This document shows, piece by piece, positions 1-8,552 of a DNA stretch of 38,482 nt. How positions within the stretch are numbered: position 1 is the stretch's first letter; each line of letters starts with the position of its first letter. The translations under genes and the position numbers were made by a program. The stretch comes from an uncultured Verrucomicrobiota bacterium (GTDB lineage Bacteria > Verrucomicrobiota > Verrucomicrobiia > Verrucomicrobiales > Verrucomicrobiaceae), in the NCBI GenBank assembly GCA_903848465.1, contig CAINGK010000148.1, forward strand, positions 1 through 38,482, given 5' to 3'. A model generated the notes under the pieces. That model ran no database searches and was not told the DNA's origin. It saw only the letters and a list, made by a program, of their open reading frames with translations.

Positions 1-867
1 ACGCTCGCCTCACTCCGCAGCCCCCAATGGGGCGTGCATTGCAAGGCTAAAGCCTTTTACAGAACAGACTTTACACCCCCGGTTTCGTTTCTGGTGGTTG
101 CAGTAATGGTTCAGATCATCGCTGTTTTCGTGAATGTATCGAAGATGGGCCATCTTCTGCTGATTATGGAGATGCTGCTGCTAGTGGGGGCGGGACTTTT
201 CGTCTGGAAGCCGGATCTGACCGCACTGCCCTTTGGTAAAGGGCGCTTGGTATTGTTAGTCTGCATCGGGCTGAGTCTGCTGGTGGTCGGGGCGTGGTTG
301 AGCGGTGCTGGAGCCGGTCTTGAACGTTGGAACATCTTTGCGACACGGCATTTTGATGATCCTGCAAGAAGGCATGCGGCCTTGATGGCGGTCCAGATCG
401 GTTTGGATTATGGCTGGACCGGCACAGGGCCAGGCACCTTTGAATGGGTGTCGGTACATTATTCCACGCTCGATCAGGTGCTCAAGGATGGGCGCTGGCG
501 GCATGCCCACAATGATTACACTGAATTTTTCGCCGAATGGGGCTGGCCGGGGCTGATCTTTTTTGTACTGATAATCTTATTTCCGGGAAGACGCTGGCTC
601 TCATCTCTTGGGGGGATTTTTTCAACCAGGCATGATCGCAGCATGTCTTTCCAGCGCAGGTCGGGTCAGATTTGCTGCTCGGTGGCAATTGTTTCCATAC
701 TGGTTCATGCCTTGGTGGACTTCCCATTGCAGATCGATGCCATTCGGCACCTCTTTGCCGCTATTCTGGGAATGGTACTGGCGATGACTAGTTCTTCCTC
801 CCGCAGTGTCTCGAAGCGCACTCTGAATAAGCCGCGCGAACAGGTGGCATGGCAACCAGCGCAGTGA
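1..867 (+). CDS. O-antigen ligase/polymerase-like membrane protein (5' partial)
   Basis: The frame is open back to base 1, so the GTG at 34 is not a credible start and the gene begins upstream of the window. The visible part has several hydrophobic segments, an SKMGHLL segment, and the Wzy_C-type signature G-x-GPGTFEW followed by HAHNDYTEFFAEWGWPGL and a late LVDFPLQI helix. In this family the polytopic inner-membrane protein joins or polymerises lipid-linked glycans on the periplasmic side. The HAHND motif lies in the large periplasmic loop. A polyprenyl-phosphate sugar transferase follows 59 bases downstream, which fits an exopolysaccharide or O-antigen locus. The exact substrate cannot be read from sequence; a ligase, a polymerase or an exopolysaccharide (EpsE/ExoQ-like) role is possible. 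Confidence 0.8.
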   Translation, partial: TLASLRSPQWGVHCKAKAFYRTDFTPPVSFLVVAVMVQIIAVFVNVSKMGHLLLIMEMLLLVGAGLFVWKPDLTALPFGKGRLVLLVCIGLSLLVVGAWLSGAGAGLERWNIFATRHFDDPARRHAALMAVQIGLDYGWTGTGPGTFEWVSVHYSTLDQVLKDGRWRHAHNDYTEFFAEWGWPGLIFFVLIILFPGRRWLSSLGGIFSTRHDRSMSFQRRSGQICCSVAIVSILVHALVDFPLQIDAIRHLFAAILGMVLAMTSSSSRSVSKRTLNKPREQVAWQPAQ

Positions 868-926
868 CTGCCATTTGTCTGAGCGGGGACTAAAGTATTG
901 CTGATTGGAATGTAAACCCTCGAATT

Positions 927-2369
927 ATGGAATTTATGGTTGGTGCGGTGAAGTGTTCCCGCATGCAAGACGCCCTTAGCCAAAGAGTTCGTGGATGGAC
1001 ACCATTTTTCGTGCTGGTAGATAGCCTCGCCGTTGCCAGCGCCTACTTCGTAGCCTTCTTCTTTTCCCAATTACTGCATCCAGACATGCTCAACATGGCA
1101 TGGTCGCCGCCATCTAAAGAAGGCGTCCTACTGGCCTTTGGCATCTTTGGACTGTTGCTGCACACTTTGATCTGTGGACGCGAAGGGCATTACATGTTTC
1201 AAGTGCTGAATGGGCGTTCCCTACGCGTCTGCTCCGCCCAGGTTTTGTTTCTGGCGCTCACCCTGTTCATGTATCTGGGCTTGTGGCGCAACTACGATGT
1301 CTCCCGCAAACTGCTGCTGCTGTTCTTGACCATGGTGGGACCCAGCCTCTGGATTGGAAAAACCCTGTTCATGAAATTACTCCAGACCTTGGGGGCACGG
1401 CTGCAGCCGCGGCTGCGCATTCTGGCGGTGTGTGACGAGGCGGGTGAGGCAGCGACGAGACAATGGTTTTCCAACAAGACCATGCTAGGCATTCATCTCT
1501 GCGACGTGCTTGCCATTGAAACGACCGCCAGCCAGGAGGCCTTTCTGGAGCACCAGCTTGAAGAGGCCCTGACACATGGCCGCCCCAATTTGCTGATCTG
1601 GCGCCTGCCTACGGATGCCGCCCGCACCGAAAGGATCCGGGTGATTGCAGAATCGCATGGCACCCATCTGGCCGTGGATCTTCAGCCCATCGTTGGAGAC
1701 ATGGGTTCGGTGCAGCTCACCGAATACTCGCACATGAAGCTCATCAGCCTGCACAAGCATCCGCTAGTCAGCCCGGCGCACCGTTTTCTGAAGCGCTTGC
1801 TCGATATTTCCATCAGTCTGCCGGTGGTGGTGCTGGTGCTGCCGTTCCTGTGCGCTGGTGTCTGGCTGGTGCATCGGTTCTTCTCACCCGGCCCGCTCTT
1901 CTTCAAGCAGTCGCGTTCGGGCGCCGACGGACAGATGTTCAAGATCTACAAATTCCGCACGATGACGGTGAATCACGGCAGGGAGAGCGTCCAGGCTCGT
2001 GCCAATGACTCGCGCATCTTTACTGGTGGCGGCTTGATGCGGAAGCTGAGCATCGACGAAATGCCGCAGTTCTTGAATGTGCTGTTTGGCGACATGTCCG
2101 TGGTCGGCCCGCGTCCGCATATGGCGGAGCACGATGTGCTGTTTGCGATGGAATGCAGCCAGTATGCGATGCGTCATACGGTGAAGCCCGGCGTGACAGG
2201 GCTGGCGCAGGTGCGCGGACATCGTGGCCCTGTGGATAATTCCAGCGAGATCAAGCATCGCGTGACCTCAGACATCGAGTACTGCCAGAACTGGTCGTTC
2301 TACCTGGATCTGGAGATCATCGCCCGGACGTTCCTGCATGTGTTCTCCTTCCACGCCAAGTCCTGCTAA
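927..2369 (+). CDS. Polyprenyl-phosphate sugar phosphotransferase (exopolysaccharide initiation)
   Basis: A WcaJ/WbaP-type initiating transferase that moves a sugar-1-phosphate from a nucleotide sugar to undecaprenyl phosphate at the inner membrane. The N-terminal third holds several hydrophobic segments. A CoA-binding-like soluble region follows, and from about residue 289 comes the bacterial sugar transferase domain: KRLLDI, a membrane helix, GPLFFKQSRSG, FKIYKFRTM, RKLSIDEMPQFLNVLFGDMS, VVGPRPH, VKPGVTGLAQVRG, and the closing YLDLEIIARTF. All core motifs are present. Length (480 aa) is usual for the family. A later start at 963 (MQDALSQ) is equally plausible, and neither start has a clear ribosome binding site. 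Placement directly after the O-antigen ligase-like gene supports a glycan export locus. Confidence 0.93.
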   Translation: MEFMVGAVKCSRMQDALSQRVRGWTPFFVLVDSLAVASAYFVAFFFSQLLHPDMLNMAWSPPSKEGVLLAFGIFGLLLHTLICGREGHYMFQVLNGRSLRVCSAQVLFLALTLFMYLGLWRNYDVSRKLLLLFLTMVGPSLWIGKTLFMKLLQTLGARLQPRLRILAVCDEAGEAATRQWFSNKTMLGIHLCDVLAIETTASQEAFLEHQLEEALTHGRPNLLIWRLPTDAARTERIRVIAESHGTHLAVDLQPIVGDMGSVQLTEYSHMKLISLHKHPLVSPAHRFLKRLLDISISLPVVVLVLPFLCAGVWLVHRFFSPGPLFFKQSRSGADGQMFKIYKFRTMTVNHGRESVQARANDSRIFTGGGLMRKLSIDEMPQFLNVLFGDMSVVGPRPHMAEHDVLFAMECSQYAMRHTVKPGVTGLAQVRGHRGPVDNSSEIKHRVTSDIEYCQNWSFYLDLEIIARTFLHVFSFHAKSC

Positions 2370-2427
2370 GGGGTGGATGAAGAAAGAGGCGTAAGGCGGT
2401 GATGAAATCCGCGTTCGATTCATTCAC

Positions 2428-2634
2428 ATGCCTTCTGCCTCTGACTTCTTCGGTTCCCTCATCTTCGGAGCTATTGGCCTGGGGGCCTTGCTCTACGGGA
2501 AATCGGTGGGGTCGGTGGTGAAGATGGGGCTGGGAGCGGCCATACTCGGCTGCTCCTACCTCGTTACCGAAAGCTGGCTGCTGTGGACGAGTGGTTCGGT
2601 GCTGACGCTGCTGTTGATGAAGTGGAAGGAGTGA
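2428..2634 (+). CDS. Small two- to three-helix membrane protein
   Basis: A 68-residue protein made almost wholly of hydrophobic segments: FFGSLIFGAIGLGALLYG, a Gly-rich middle segment, and a C-terminal LLWTSGSVLTLLLMKW ending in charged KE. Small inner-membrane proteins of this size with an N-terminal FGSLxFGxIGLG pattern and a YGK turn are common in bacteria; some databases label them 'amino acid transport protein' without evidence. The gene lies 58 bases after the sugar transferase, and its stop is 4 bases from the convergent uxaC stop. I do not assign a function. Start and frame are supported by the tight hydrophobic pattern and the absence of overlap with neighbours. Confidence 0.7.
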   Translation: MPSASDFFGSLIFGAIGLGALLYGKSVGSVVKMGLGAAILGCSYLVTESWLLWTSGSVLTLLLMKWKE

Positions 2635-2638
2635 GGTG

Positions 2639-4045
2639 CTACGACACCTTCAGGCCCAGATAGGCTTTCGCATTGGGATAGCAGATGTTTTTGACCATGC
2701 TGCCGACGAGGGAGTCGTCGTTGGGGATGAGGCCGGACTCGATGTCGGTGCCGAGGAGGTTGCAGAGGGTGCGGCGGAAGTATTCGTGGCGGGGGAAGCT
2801 CATGAAGCTGCGGCTGTCTGTGAGCATGCCGATGAAGCGGCTGAGGAGGCCGAGATTGCTGAGGGCATTGATCTGCCATTCCATGCCTTCCTTTTGATCG
2901 ACGAACCACCAGGCGGAGCCGAACTGGACTTTGCCGGGGGTGGTGCCGTCGGCGAAATTTCCGGCCATGGTGCCGAAGACGTAGTTGGCGTTGGGGTTGA
3001 CGTTGTAGAGAACGGTCTTGGGCAGGGCGTTTTCGGTGTCGAGGCGGTCGAGAAAACGGGAGAGCGTCTCCGCCTGCGGCCAGTCGCCGATGCTGTCGCA
3101 GCCGACGTCTGCGCCGATCTCACGGGCGAGGCGGCTGTTGTTGTTACGGACGGGACCGAGGTGCAGCTGCATGGTCCAGCCGCGTGAGGCATTGAGGCGG
3201 CCGACGTGCAGCATGATGTTGCTGGCGAACTGATCCTGCTCCTGGGCGCTGGCGGCGGTGCCGCTGCGGGCTTTTTGGAAGATGCGTTCGGCCTCGGCAT
3301 CGCTGACGAAATTGGCGTGGCAGTAGTTGAGGCCATGGTCGCTCAAGCGGCCGCCGATGCTGTGGAAGAAGTCGTGGCGCTGTTTGAGGGCGTCGAGGAG
3401 GGAGGCGTAGCTTTTGACTTCGATGCCGCTGGCGGCGCTGAGTTTGTCACACCAGGCATTCCAGGCTTCGGGCAGATGGACGGTGAGGGCCTTGTCAGGA
3501 CGGAAGGTAGGATAGACGCCGATTTCAAAGCCGTCGGCGGCGCACTTTTGATGATGGGCGAGGTCGTCGATGGGATCGTCCGTGGTGCAGAGCGCTTTGA
3601 CTTTTTGGGTGCGCAGGATGCCACGGGCGCTCATCTCAGGCTTGGCCAGGGCGGACTCGGTTTGTTCCCAGATGGCGGGGGCGGTCTTTTCGTCCAGCAG
3701 GGTGTCGATGCCGAAGTAGCGCTTCAGCTCAAGGTGAGTCCAGTGGTAGAGGGGGTTGCGCAGGGTGTAGGGGACGGTTTTGGCCCAGGCGAGGAATTTG
3801 TCGCGGGGGGAGGCGCTGCCGGTGATGTGTGATTCGGGGACGCCATTCCAGCGCATGGCACGCCACTTGTAGTGGTCGCCTTCGAGCCAGATTTCGAAGA
3901 GGTTCTTGAACCGGCGGTTCTGCGCGATGTCCTTAGGCGGCAGGTGATTGTGGTAGTCCAGGATCGGCTCGTCCTTGGCAAAGGTGTGGTAGAGGTGGCT
4001 GGCTGCCTTGGTGGAGAGCAGAAAATCGTCGTGGATGAAAGACAT
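2639..4045 (-). CDS. uxaC: Glucuronate (uronate) isomerase
   Basis: Catalyses D-glucuronate to D-fructuronate and D-galacturonate to D-tagaturonate (EC 5.3.1.12), the first step of cytoplasmic hexuronate breakdown. Diagnostic segments: LDYHNHLPP near residue 30, FEIWLEGDHYKWRAMRWNG, DKFLAWAKTVPYTLRNPLYHW, PTFRPDKAL, MQLHLGPVRNNNSRL, GCDSIGDWPQ, NVNPNANYVFGTMAGNF, GKVQFGSAWWFVDQKEGM and MLTDSRSFMSFPRHEYFRR. Length (468 aa) matches the family. I chose the ATG at 4045 (MSFIHDDFLL) because the longer frame, starting at 4099, adds 18 unrelated residues that run into the divergent gene at 4087. No uxaB, uxuA or kdgK lies beside it, so the pathway genes are scattered. A strand-wide open frame opposite this gene is only a shadow. 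Confidence 0.96.
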   Translation of the reverse strand: MSFIHDDFLLSTKAASHLYHTFAKDEPILDYHNHLPPKDIAQNRRFKNLFEIWLEGDHYKWRAMRWNGVPESHITGSASPRDKFLAWAKTVPYTLRNPLYHWTHLELKRYFGIDTLLDEKTAPAIWEQTESALAKPEMSARGILRTQKVKALCTTDDPIDDLAHHQKCAADGFEIGVYPTFRPDKALTVHLPEAWNAWCDKLSAASGIEVKSYASLLDALKQRHDFFHSIGGRLSDHGLNYCHANFVSDAEAERIFQKARSGTAASAQEQDQFASNIMLHVGRLNASRGWTMQLHLGPVRNNNSRLAREIGADVGCDSIGDWPQAETLSRFLDRLDTENALPKTVLYNVNPNANYVFGTMAGNFADGTTPGKVQFGSAWWFVDQKEGMEWQINALSNLGLLSRFIGMLTDSRSFMSFPRHEYFRRTLCNLLGTDIESGLIPNDDSLVGSMVKNICYPNAKAYLGLKVS

Positions 4046-4086
4046 TGCTGTTTGTCGGTTGGTGGTGACCTGCTTACACTGGCAGG

Positions 4087-5130
4087 ATGATGAAAACACG
4101 CAACTGGTTCGCGTTCCTGCCCCTCCTCATGCTGAGCGCGTGCAGTACGGTGCAGTTTTACACCCAGGCCATCAGCGGGCAGTCGGAAATTTGGCGCAAA
4201 TCCCGGCCGAATGCCGAGGCGCTGGCCGACGCCAGCGTGGCTGAAAAGGTGAAGCAGCGGCTGCGCTTCATCGAAGAGCTGCGTGCCTTCGCCGCCAGCG
4301 ACCTTCACCTTCCGACGAAGAGTTTCGGGAAGTACTGCGACCTCAAGCGGCCCTACGTGGTGTGGGTGGTGTATGCCGCGCCGGAATTTTCCACGGAAAG
4401 CAAGAAGTGGTGGTATCCGCTGGTCGGCAGCCTGAAGTATCGCGGCTTTTTCAATGAAAAGGACGCCCGGCAGGAGGCGGAGCGACTCAAGAAGAAGGGG
4501 GACGATGTGTTTATTGGTGGAGTGGAAGCCTACTCGACTCTGGGCTATCTGGCGGACCCGGTGCTGAACACCTTTCTGCATCGCAGCGATGCCGAACTGG
4601 CCGAACTCATTTTTCATGAACTGACGCACGCCAAGGTTTTCATTTCTGGTGACACCGATTTCAATGAAGCCTTTGCCACTGCCAACGCGGAAGATGGTGT
4701 GCGGCGCTGGCTGCGCTCAAAGGGGGACACAAGGGGGCTGCGGGAGTATGAAGACAATCTGAAAAAGAGCCGCCAGTCCATCGACCTGATGCTGCGCACG
4801 CGCGAAAAGTTGAAAGTGACCTATGCCGGCACCTATCCCAGTGTGGACGCAGAGAGGATCGCCAAGCAGCGGGTTTTTGATGGCATGCTGAAGGAGGCGA
4901 TGGCCATCAGCCCACATACGCGGATTCACATCAATCATGCACCGAAATCCTGGAACAACGCCCGCCTCAACACCGTCGCCACCTATTATACCATGGTGCC
5001 CGGATTTGAACGGTTGCTGAAGGAAAAAGGAGGTGATCTGGAAGCGTTCCATCACGAAGTTGCCTCGATGCGAAAGCTGAACAACGATCAGCGGATGAAG
5101 ATTCTCGGAAGACCTGCTAGCCATGACTGA
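4087..5130 (+). CDS. Lipoprotein zinc aminopeptidase (PF10023 'Aminopep' family)
   Basis: The protein begins with a lipoprotein signal (lipobox LSAC, Cys19) and then shows the hallmarks of the uncharacterised PF10023 family: an early QAISGQSEIWRKSRP segment, KYCDLKRPYVVWVVYAAPEF, GGVEAYSTLGYLADPVL, and a zincin motif HELTH at residues 177-181 followed by FNEAF (Glu194), the likely third zinc ligand. It should be an outer-membrane-anchored metallopeptidase facing the periplasm; the substrate is unknown. Start: tandem ATGs at 4087 and 4090, with a partial GCAGG just upstream. It diverges from uxaC across 41 bases, and its last 8 bases overlap the start of the beta-lactamase-fold gene, suggesting translational coupling. 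Confidence 0.88.
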   Translation: MMKTRNWFAFLPLLMLSACSTVQFYTQAISGQSEIWRKSRPNAEALADASVAEKVKQRLRFIEELRAFAASDLHLPTKSFGKYCDLKRPYVVWVVYAAPEFSTESKKWWYPLVGSLKYRGFFNEKDARQEAERLKKKGDDVFIGGVEAYSTLGYLADPVLNTFLHRSDAELAELIFHELTHAKVFISGDTDFNEAFATANAEDGVRRWLRSKGDTRGLREYEDNLKKSRQSIDLMLRTREKLKVTYAGTYPSVDAERIAKQRVFDGMLKEAMAISPHTRIHINHAPKSWNNARLNTVATYYTMVPGFERLLKEKGGDLEAFHHEVASMRKLNNDQRMKILGRPASHD

Positions 5131-5995
5131 CCACTTTTATCTACGAACCCTGTTATTCTTGCTGCTGCTAGGCTGTTGCGGCGTGGCTTCGGCACAAGAT
5201 ACATCGAAGTGGACAGAGCCTTTTCCGCCGCATCGGATCGCGGGGAACCTGTATTATGTGGGATCTCGCGATCTGGCGTCCTACTTGATCACAACGCCCG
5301 CAGGCCATGTGCTGATCAACAGCAGCCTGGAGGAATCGGTGCCGCTGATCTGTGCGAGCGTGGAGAAACTGGGTTTCAAATTTACGGACATCCGCATCTT
5401 GCTCATCAGCCATGCCCATTCGGACCACTGTGCGGGAAGTGCGGAGATGGTGAAACTGACTGGTGCGAAGTATTGGGTGATGGCACAGGATGCTGACGCG
5501 GTGGAAAACGGCGGCGCGAAAAAATCACGGGTGGGGAAAGGGGACTACACGCAGTTCCCTCCTGCCAAGGTGGACCGTCGATTGAAGGACGGCGAGGAAG
5601 TGAAGCTTGGCGATGCTGTGCTGGTGGCCCACATCACACCGGGGCACACGACGGGCTGCACGACTTGGACGATGCAGGTGATGGACAACGGCAAGGCCCT
5701 CAATGCGGTGATCATTGGCAGCCCGAATGTGAATCCCGGCTATGTGCTGGTGGGCAACAAGAACTACCCGGGCATCGCGACGGATTATGAGAAGACGTTC
5801 CAGGTGCTGAAGGCGCTGCCGGTAGATCTGTTTCTGGGTGCGCATGGTTCTTACTACGGCATGGAGGCGAAATACGCCCGTATAGGCAAGAGCGCGGAGA
5901 ATCCGTTTGTCGATCCTGAGGGGTATCTGCGCTACGTGACGGACCGGGAAGGTGCGTTTCTTGCGGAGTGGGAGAAGCAGAAGAAGGCGCCGTGA
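5123..5995 (+). CDS. Subclass B3-type metallo-beta-lactamase fold hydrolase
   Basis: Exported protein (signal peptide about residues 7-24, ending ASA) with the complete B3 zinc site: HAHSDH gives His97, His99, Asp101 and His102, PGHTTG gives His175, and GAHGSYY gives His241. The segment IIGSPNVNPGYVLVGN, then YPGIATDYEKTF and LKALPVDLFLGAHG, is typical of B3 enzymes. Length 290 aa is normal. Family members hydrolyse penicillins, cephalosporins and carbapenems in the periplasm, but many environmental B3-like proteins have weak or unknown activity, so resistance is inference. The start overlaps the end of the preceding lipoprotein peptidase gene by 8 bases. No regulator (such as ampR) is adjacent. 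Confidence 0.9.
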   Translation: MTDHFYLRTLLFLLLLGCCGVASAQDTSKWTEPFPPHRIAGNLYYVGSRDLASYLITTPAGHVLINSSLEESVPLICASVEKLGFKFTDIRILLISHAHSDHCAGSAEMVKLTGAKYWVMAQDADAVENGGAKKSRVGKGDYTQFPPAKVDRRLKDGEEVKLGDAVLVAHITPGHTTGCTTWTMQVMDNGKALNAVIIGSPNVNPGYVLVGNKNYPGIATDYEKTFQVLKALPVDLFLGAHGSYYGMEAKYARIGKSAENPFVDPEGYLRYVTDREGAFLAEWEKQKKAP

Positions 5996-6075
5996 CCGGC
6001 TGCCGCAAGGCGGAGTGGAAAGCTTGCGTATCAGTGGATGTCGCCGCACTATTGGTGCCTCCTGTTGTTCCAGCC

Positions 6076-8523
6076 ATGCAACGCATCTTCGTTTATTTCA
6101 TCCTCGCCAGTGCCGCCGGTGCCACACCGCTGTCGCCGGTCGCTCCTTTTCTAGAACAGCACTGCAACGAGTGCCATGATGGCGATGTGAAGAAGGGAGG
6201 GCTGGATCTCACTGCGCTGTCGTTCAAGCCGGAGGACCGGAAGAACTTTGACCGCTGGGTGAAGGTCTATGATCGTGTGAGCAAAGGCGAGATGCCGCCA
6301 GCGAAAAAGCCCAAGCCCGAGGCAGCGGCTTTGAAGAGCTTCCAGACGGCGCTCAAGACTCCGCTGAGTGATTATGAACTGGCGCAGCAGGCGAAGAACG
6401 GACGCACCGTGCTGCGCAGGCTGAACCGCACGGAGTATGAAAACACGGTGCATGACCTGCTGGGTGTCTCCCTGCCGCTGAAGCACATCCTGCCGGAAGA
6501 CACGCCACTGCATGGGTTTGACACTGTTGCGGAAGGGCTGCGTTTTTCACAACTGCAAATCGAGAAGTATCTGGAGGCGGCTGATGCCGCGCTGGATGCC
6601 GCCATTGTGCTGAGCAAGCGGCCGGTGGGGATCAACCAGCGCTATAGCTACAAAAACGAGCAGGGGATTCGCAAAAACCTCGACACGCCGGCGGGCACGT
6701 TGTCCGACAAGACGAATCCGAAGAGCGGGCATCGGGTGATGTTTCGCGAGAATGACAAGGAGGTCATCATGTTCACCACGGGAGACTACCTGGTGGGCCT
6801 GAAGCAGTGCCGTCTGCCGGGGCCGGGCAACTACCGAATCAAGCTCTCTGGCAACGCATTCCAAAGCGATGGCGAGCCGCTGACGCTCATGATCTACAGC
6901 AACAACTACAAGCAGAAGCGCCTGCTGAGCTACTGCGAACTGCCGGCGGACAAGCCGCGTGAGTATGAGTTCACCACACGCCTTGATGGCAGCGAGCACA
7001 TCGTGATCAACTGTGAACGCGTGGGCCGCGACAAAAAAGGGGAGAACATTTACAATGTCGGTGCCGCTGAGTTTAAAGGTACGGGCATCGCCATGCAATG
7101 GATCGAAGTGGAGGGGCCGCTCTCTGCTGAATGGCCGCCTGCGAGCCTGAAGATGGCGCTGGGTGATGTGCCGCTGACCGAGGTGGACGATAAGAAGCGC
7201 AAGTATCGTGATGGCAAGCAACTGGGCTACGAACTCACGCCCACTGATGTGAAGCAGGCCATTGCGAGCGGTCTCAATGGCTTTGCTACTCGTGCTTTCC
7301 GGCGGCCTTTGGAGCCGGATGAGGCGGCCCCTTACATTGCCCTCGCGACGCAGTCGCTGGAGGCGGGCAACATTTTCGAAGAGGCCATGCGCGTGGGCTT
7401 GCGCGCCATTCTCACGTCACCGGCTTTCCTGCTGCTGGAAGAGCATCCTGGCAAACTCAGCGATCTCGCTCTGGCGACGCGGCTGGCGTACTTCCTCACG
7501 AGTTCGATGCCCGATGATGAACTGATGAAGGTGGCAAGCGCGGGGCAGTTGAGCAAACCGGCGGTGCTAAAAGCGCAGACTGAGCGCCTGCTCAAAGGAC
7601 CGAAAGCAGCGACTTTTGTGACCAACTTTGTGGGGCAGTGGCTGGAACTGCGCAACATCGACGCGACCACGCCGGACACGAAGCTCTACCCTGAATATGA
7701 CATGCTCTTGAAGCTGGGAATGGTCACGGAAACGGAGGCATTTTTCAGCGAACTGCTGAGCAAGAATTTGCCGGTGAGCAATCTCATCCAGAGCGACTTT
7801 GCGATGGTGAACAACCGCCTTGCCGAGCATTACGAGCTGCCGGGCATCGCGGGTGAGCAGTTCCGCCGCGTGTCATTGCCTGCGGACAGCCCGCGTGGCG
7901 GGGTGCTCACGCAGGCGAGCGTGCTCAAGGTCACAGCGAACGGCACGGTGACCTCGCCGGTGATTCGCGGGACCTGGGTCATGAAGCATCTGCTGGGGCA
8001 GCCGCCCGCGCCACCTCCGGCCAGTGTGGGGTCCATCGAGCCAGACACGCGCGGCACCACCACCATTCGCGAACAACTGGCGAAACACCGCGACAGTGAG
8101 ACCTGCGCCACCTGCCATCGTCAGATTGACCCGCCTGGATTTGCGCTAGAGAGCTTTGATGTCATTGGCGGATTCCGTGAGAACTACCGCTCCAATGAAA
8201 AGGGGGCCAATGTGAAGCGCAAGCTTCACGGCCAAAACATCTGGCAGTACAAGGAAGGCCTGCCTGTGGATGCCAGCGGCGAACTGGCGGATGGCCGCAA
8301 GTTTCAGGGCATCGCTGAATTCAAGAAGCTGCTGCTCGAACAGCAGGAGCAAGTCATGCGCGCGCTCGCCAGCAATCTGGTCACTTATGGCACTGGCGCT
8401 GGTATCCAGTTTGCTGATCGCGATGCCATCGATGGCATCGCCAAGCAAGCCAAAGCCGATGGCTCAGGGCTGCGTTCACTGGTCCATGCCGTGGTGCAAT
8501 CTCCGCTGTTTTTGAGCAAGTAA
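6076..8523 (+). CDS. Exported cytochrome-c/DUF1587-DUF1592-DUF1588-DUF1585 protein
   Basis: Large (815 aa) secreted protein of the Planctomycetes-Verrucomicrobia set. A signal peptide (MQRIFVYFILASAAGA) is followed by a haem-binding CNECH at residues 30-34 in a PSCyt-type domain. A DUF1587-like region (VLRRLNRTEYENTVHDLLG) comes next, then a central beta-rich insert, the DUF1595/DUF1592 region (FATRAFRRPLEPDE; LATRLAYFLTSSMPDDEL), and a DUF1588 region with a second CxxCH (CATCH, residues 677-681) in the usual CATCHRQIDPPGFALE context. A DUF1585-like tail (VHAVVQSPLFLSK) ends the protein. The ATG at 6076 is preferred over the longer frame from 5968 because only it gives a signal peptide and clears the preceding gene. 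The DUF1552 gene follows 29 bases on, the standard partner. Role in periplasmic redox chemistry is inferred. Confidence 0.92.
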   Translation: MQRIFVYFILASAAGATPLSPVAPFLEQHCNECHDGDVKKGGLDLTALSFKPEDRKNFDRWVKVYDRVSKGEMPPAKKPKPEAAALKSFQTALKTPLSDYELAQQAKNGRTVLRRLNRTEYENTVHDLLGVSLPLKHILPEDTPLHGFDTVAEGLRFSQLQIEKYLEAADAALDAAIVLSKRPVGINQRYSYKNEQGIRKNLDTPAGTLSDKTNPKSGHRVMFRENDKEVIMFTTGDYLVGLKQCRLPGPGNYRIKLSGNAFQSDGEPLTLMIYSNNYKQKRLLSYCELPADKPREYEFTTRLDGSEHIVINCERVGRDKKGENIYNVGAAEFKGTGIAMQWIEVEGPLSAEWPPASLKMALGDVPLTEVDDKKRKYRDGKQLGYELTPTDVKQAIASGLNGFATRAFRRPLEPDEAAPYIALATQSLEAGNIFEEAMRVGLRAILTSPAFLLLEEHPGKLSDLALATRLAYFLTSSMPDDELMKVASAGQLSKPAVLKAQTERLLKGPKAATFVTNFVGQWLELRNIDATTPDTKLYPEYDMLLKLGMVTETEAFFSELLSKNLPVSNLIQSDFAMVNNRLAEHYELPGIAGEQFRRVSLPADSPRGGVLTQASVLKVTANGTVTSPVIRGTWVMKHLLGQPPAPPPASVGSIEPDTRGTTTIREQLAKHRDSETCATCHRQIDPPGFALESFDVIGGFRENYRSNEKGANVKRKLHGQNIWQYKEGLPVDASGELADGRKFQGIAEFKKLLLEQQEQVMRALASNLVTYGTGAGIQFADRDAIDGIAKQAKADGSGLRSLVHAVVQSPLFLSK

Positions 8524-8552
8524 CCGACGTTTCAATTCGACTCCATCCCACC

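Noticed and set aside
2636..3832. Plus-strand frames (183 and 208 codons) opposite uxaC
   Set aside because: Translations are Ala/Glu/Gly/Val-rich composition artefacts; uxaC on the minus strand is unambiguous.
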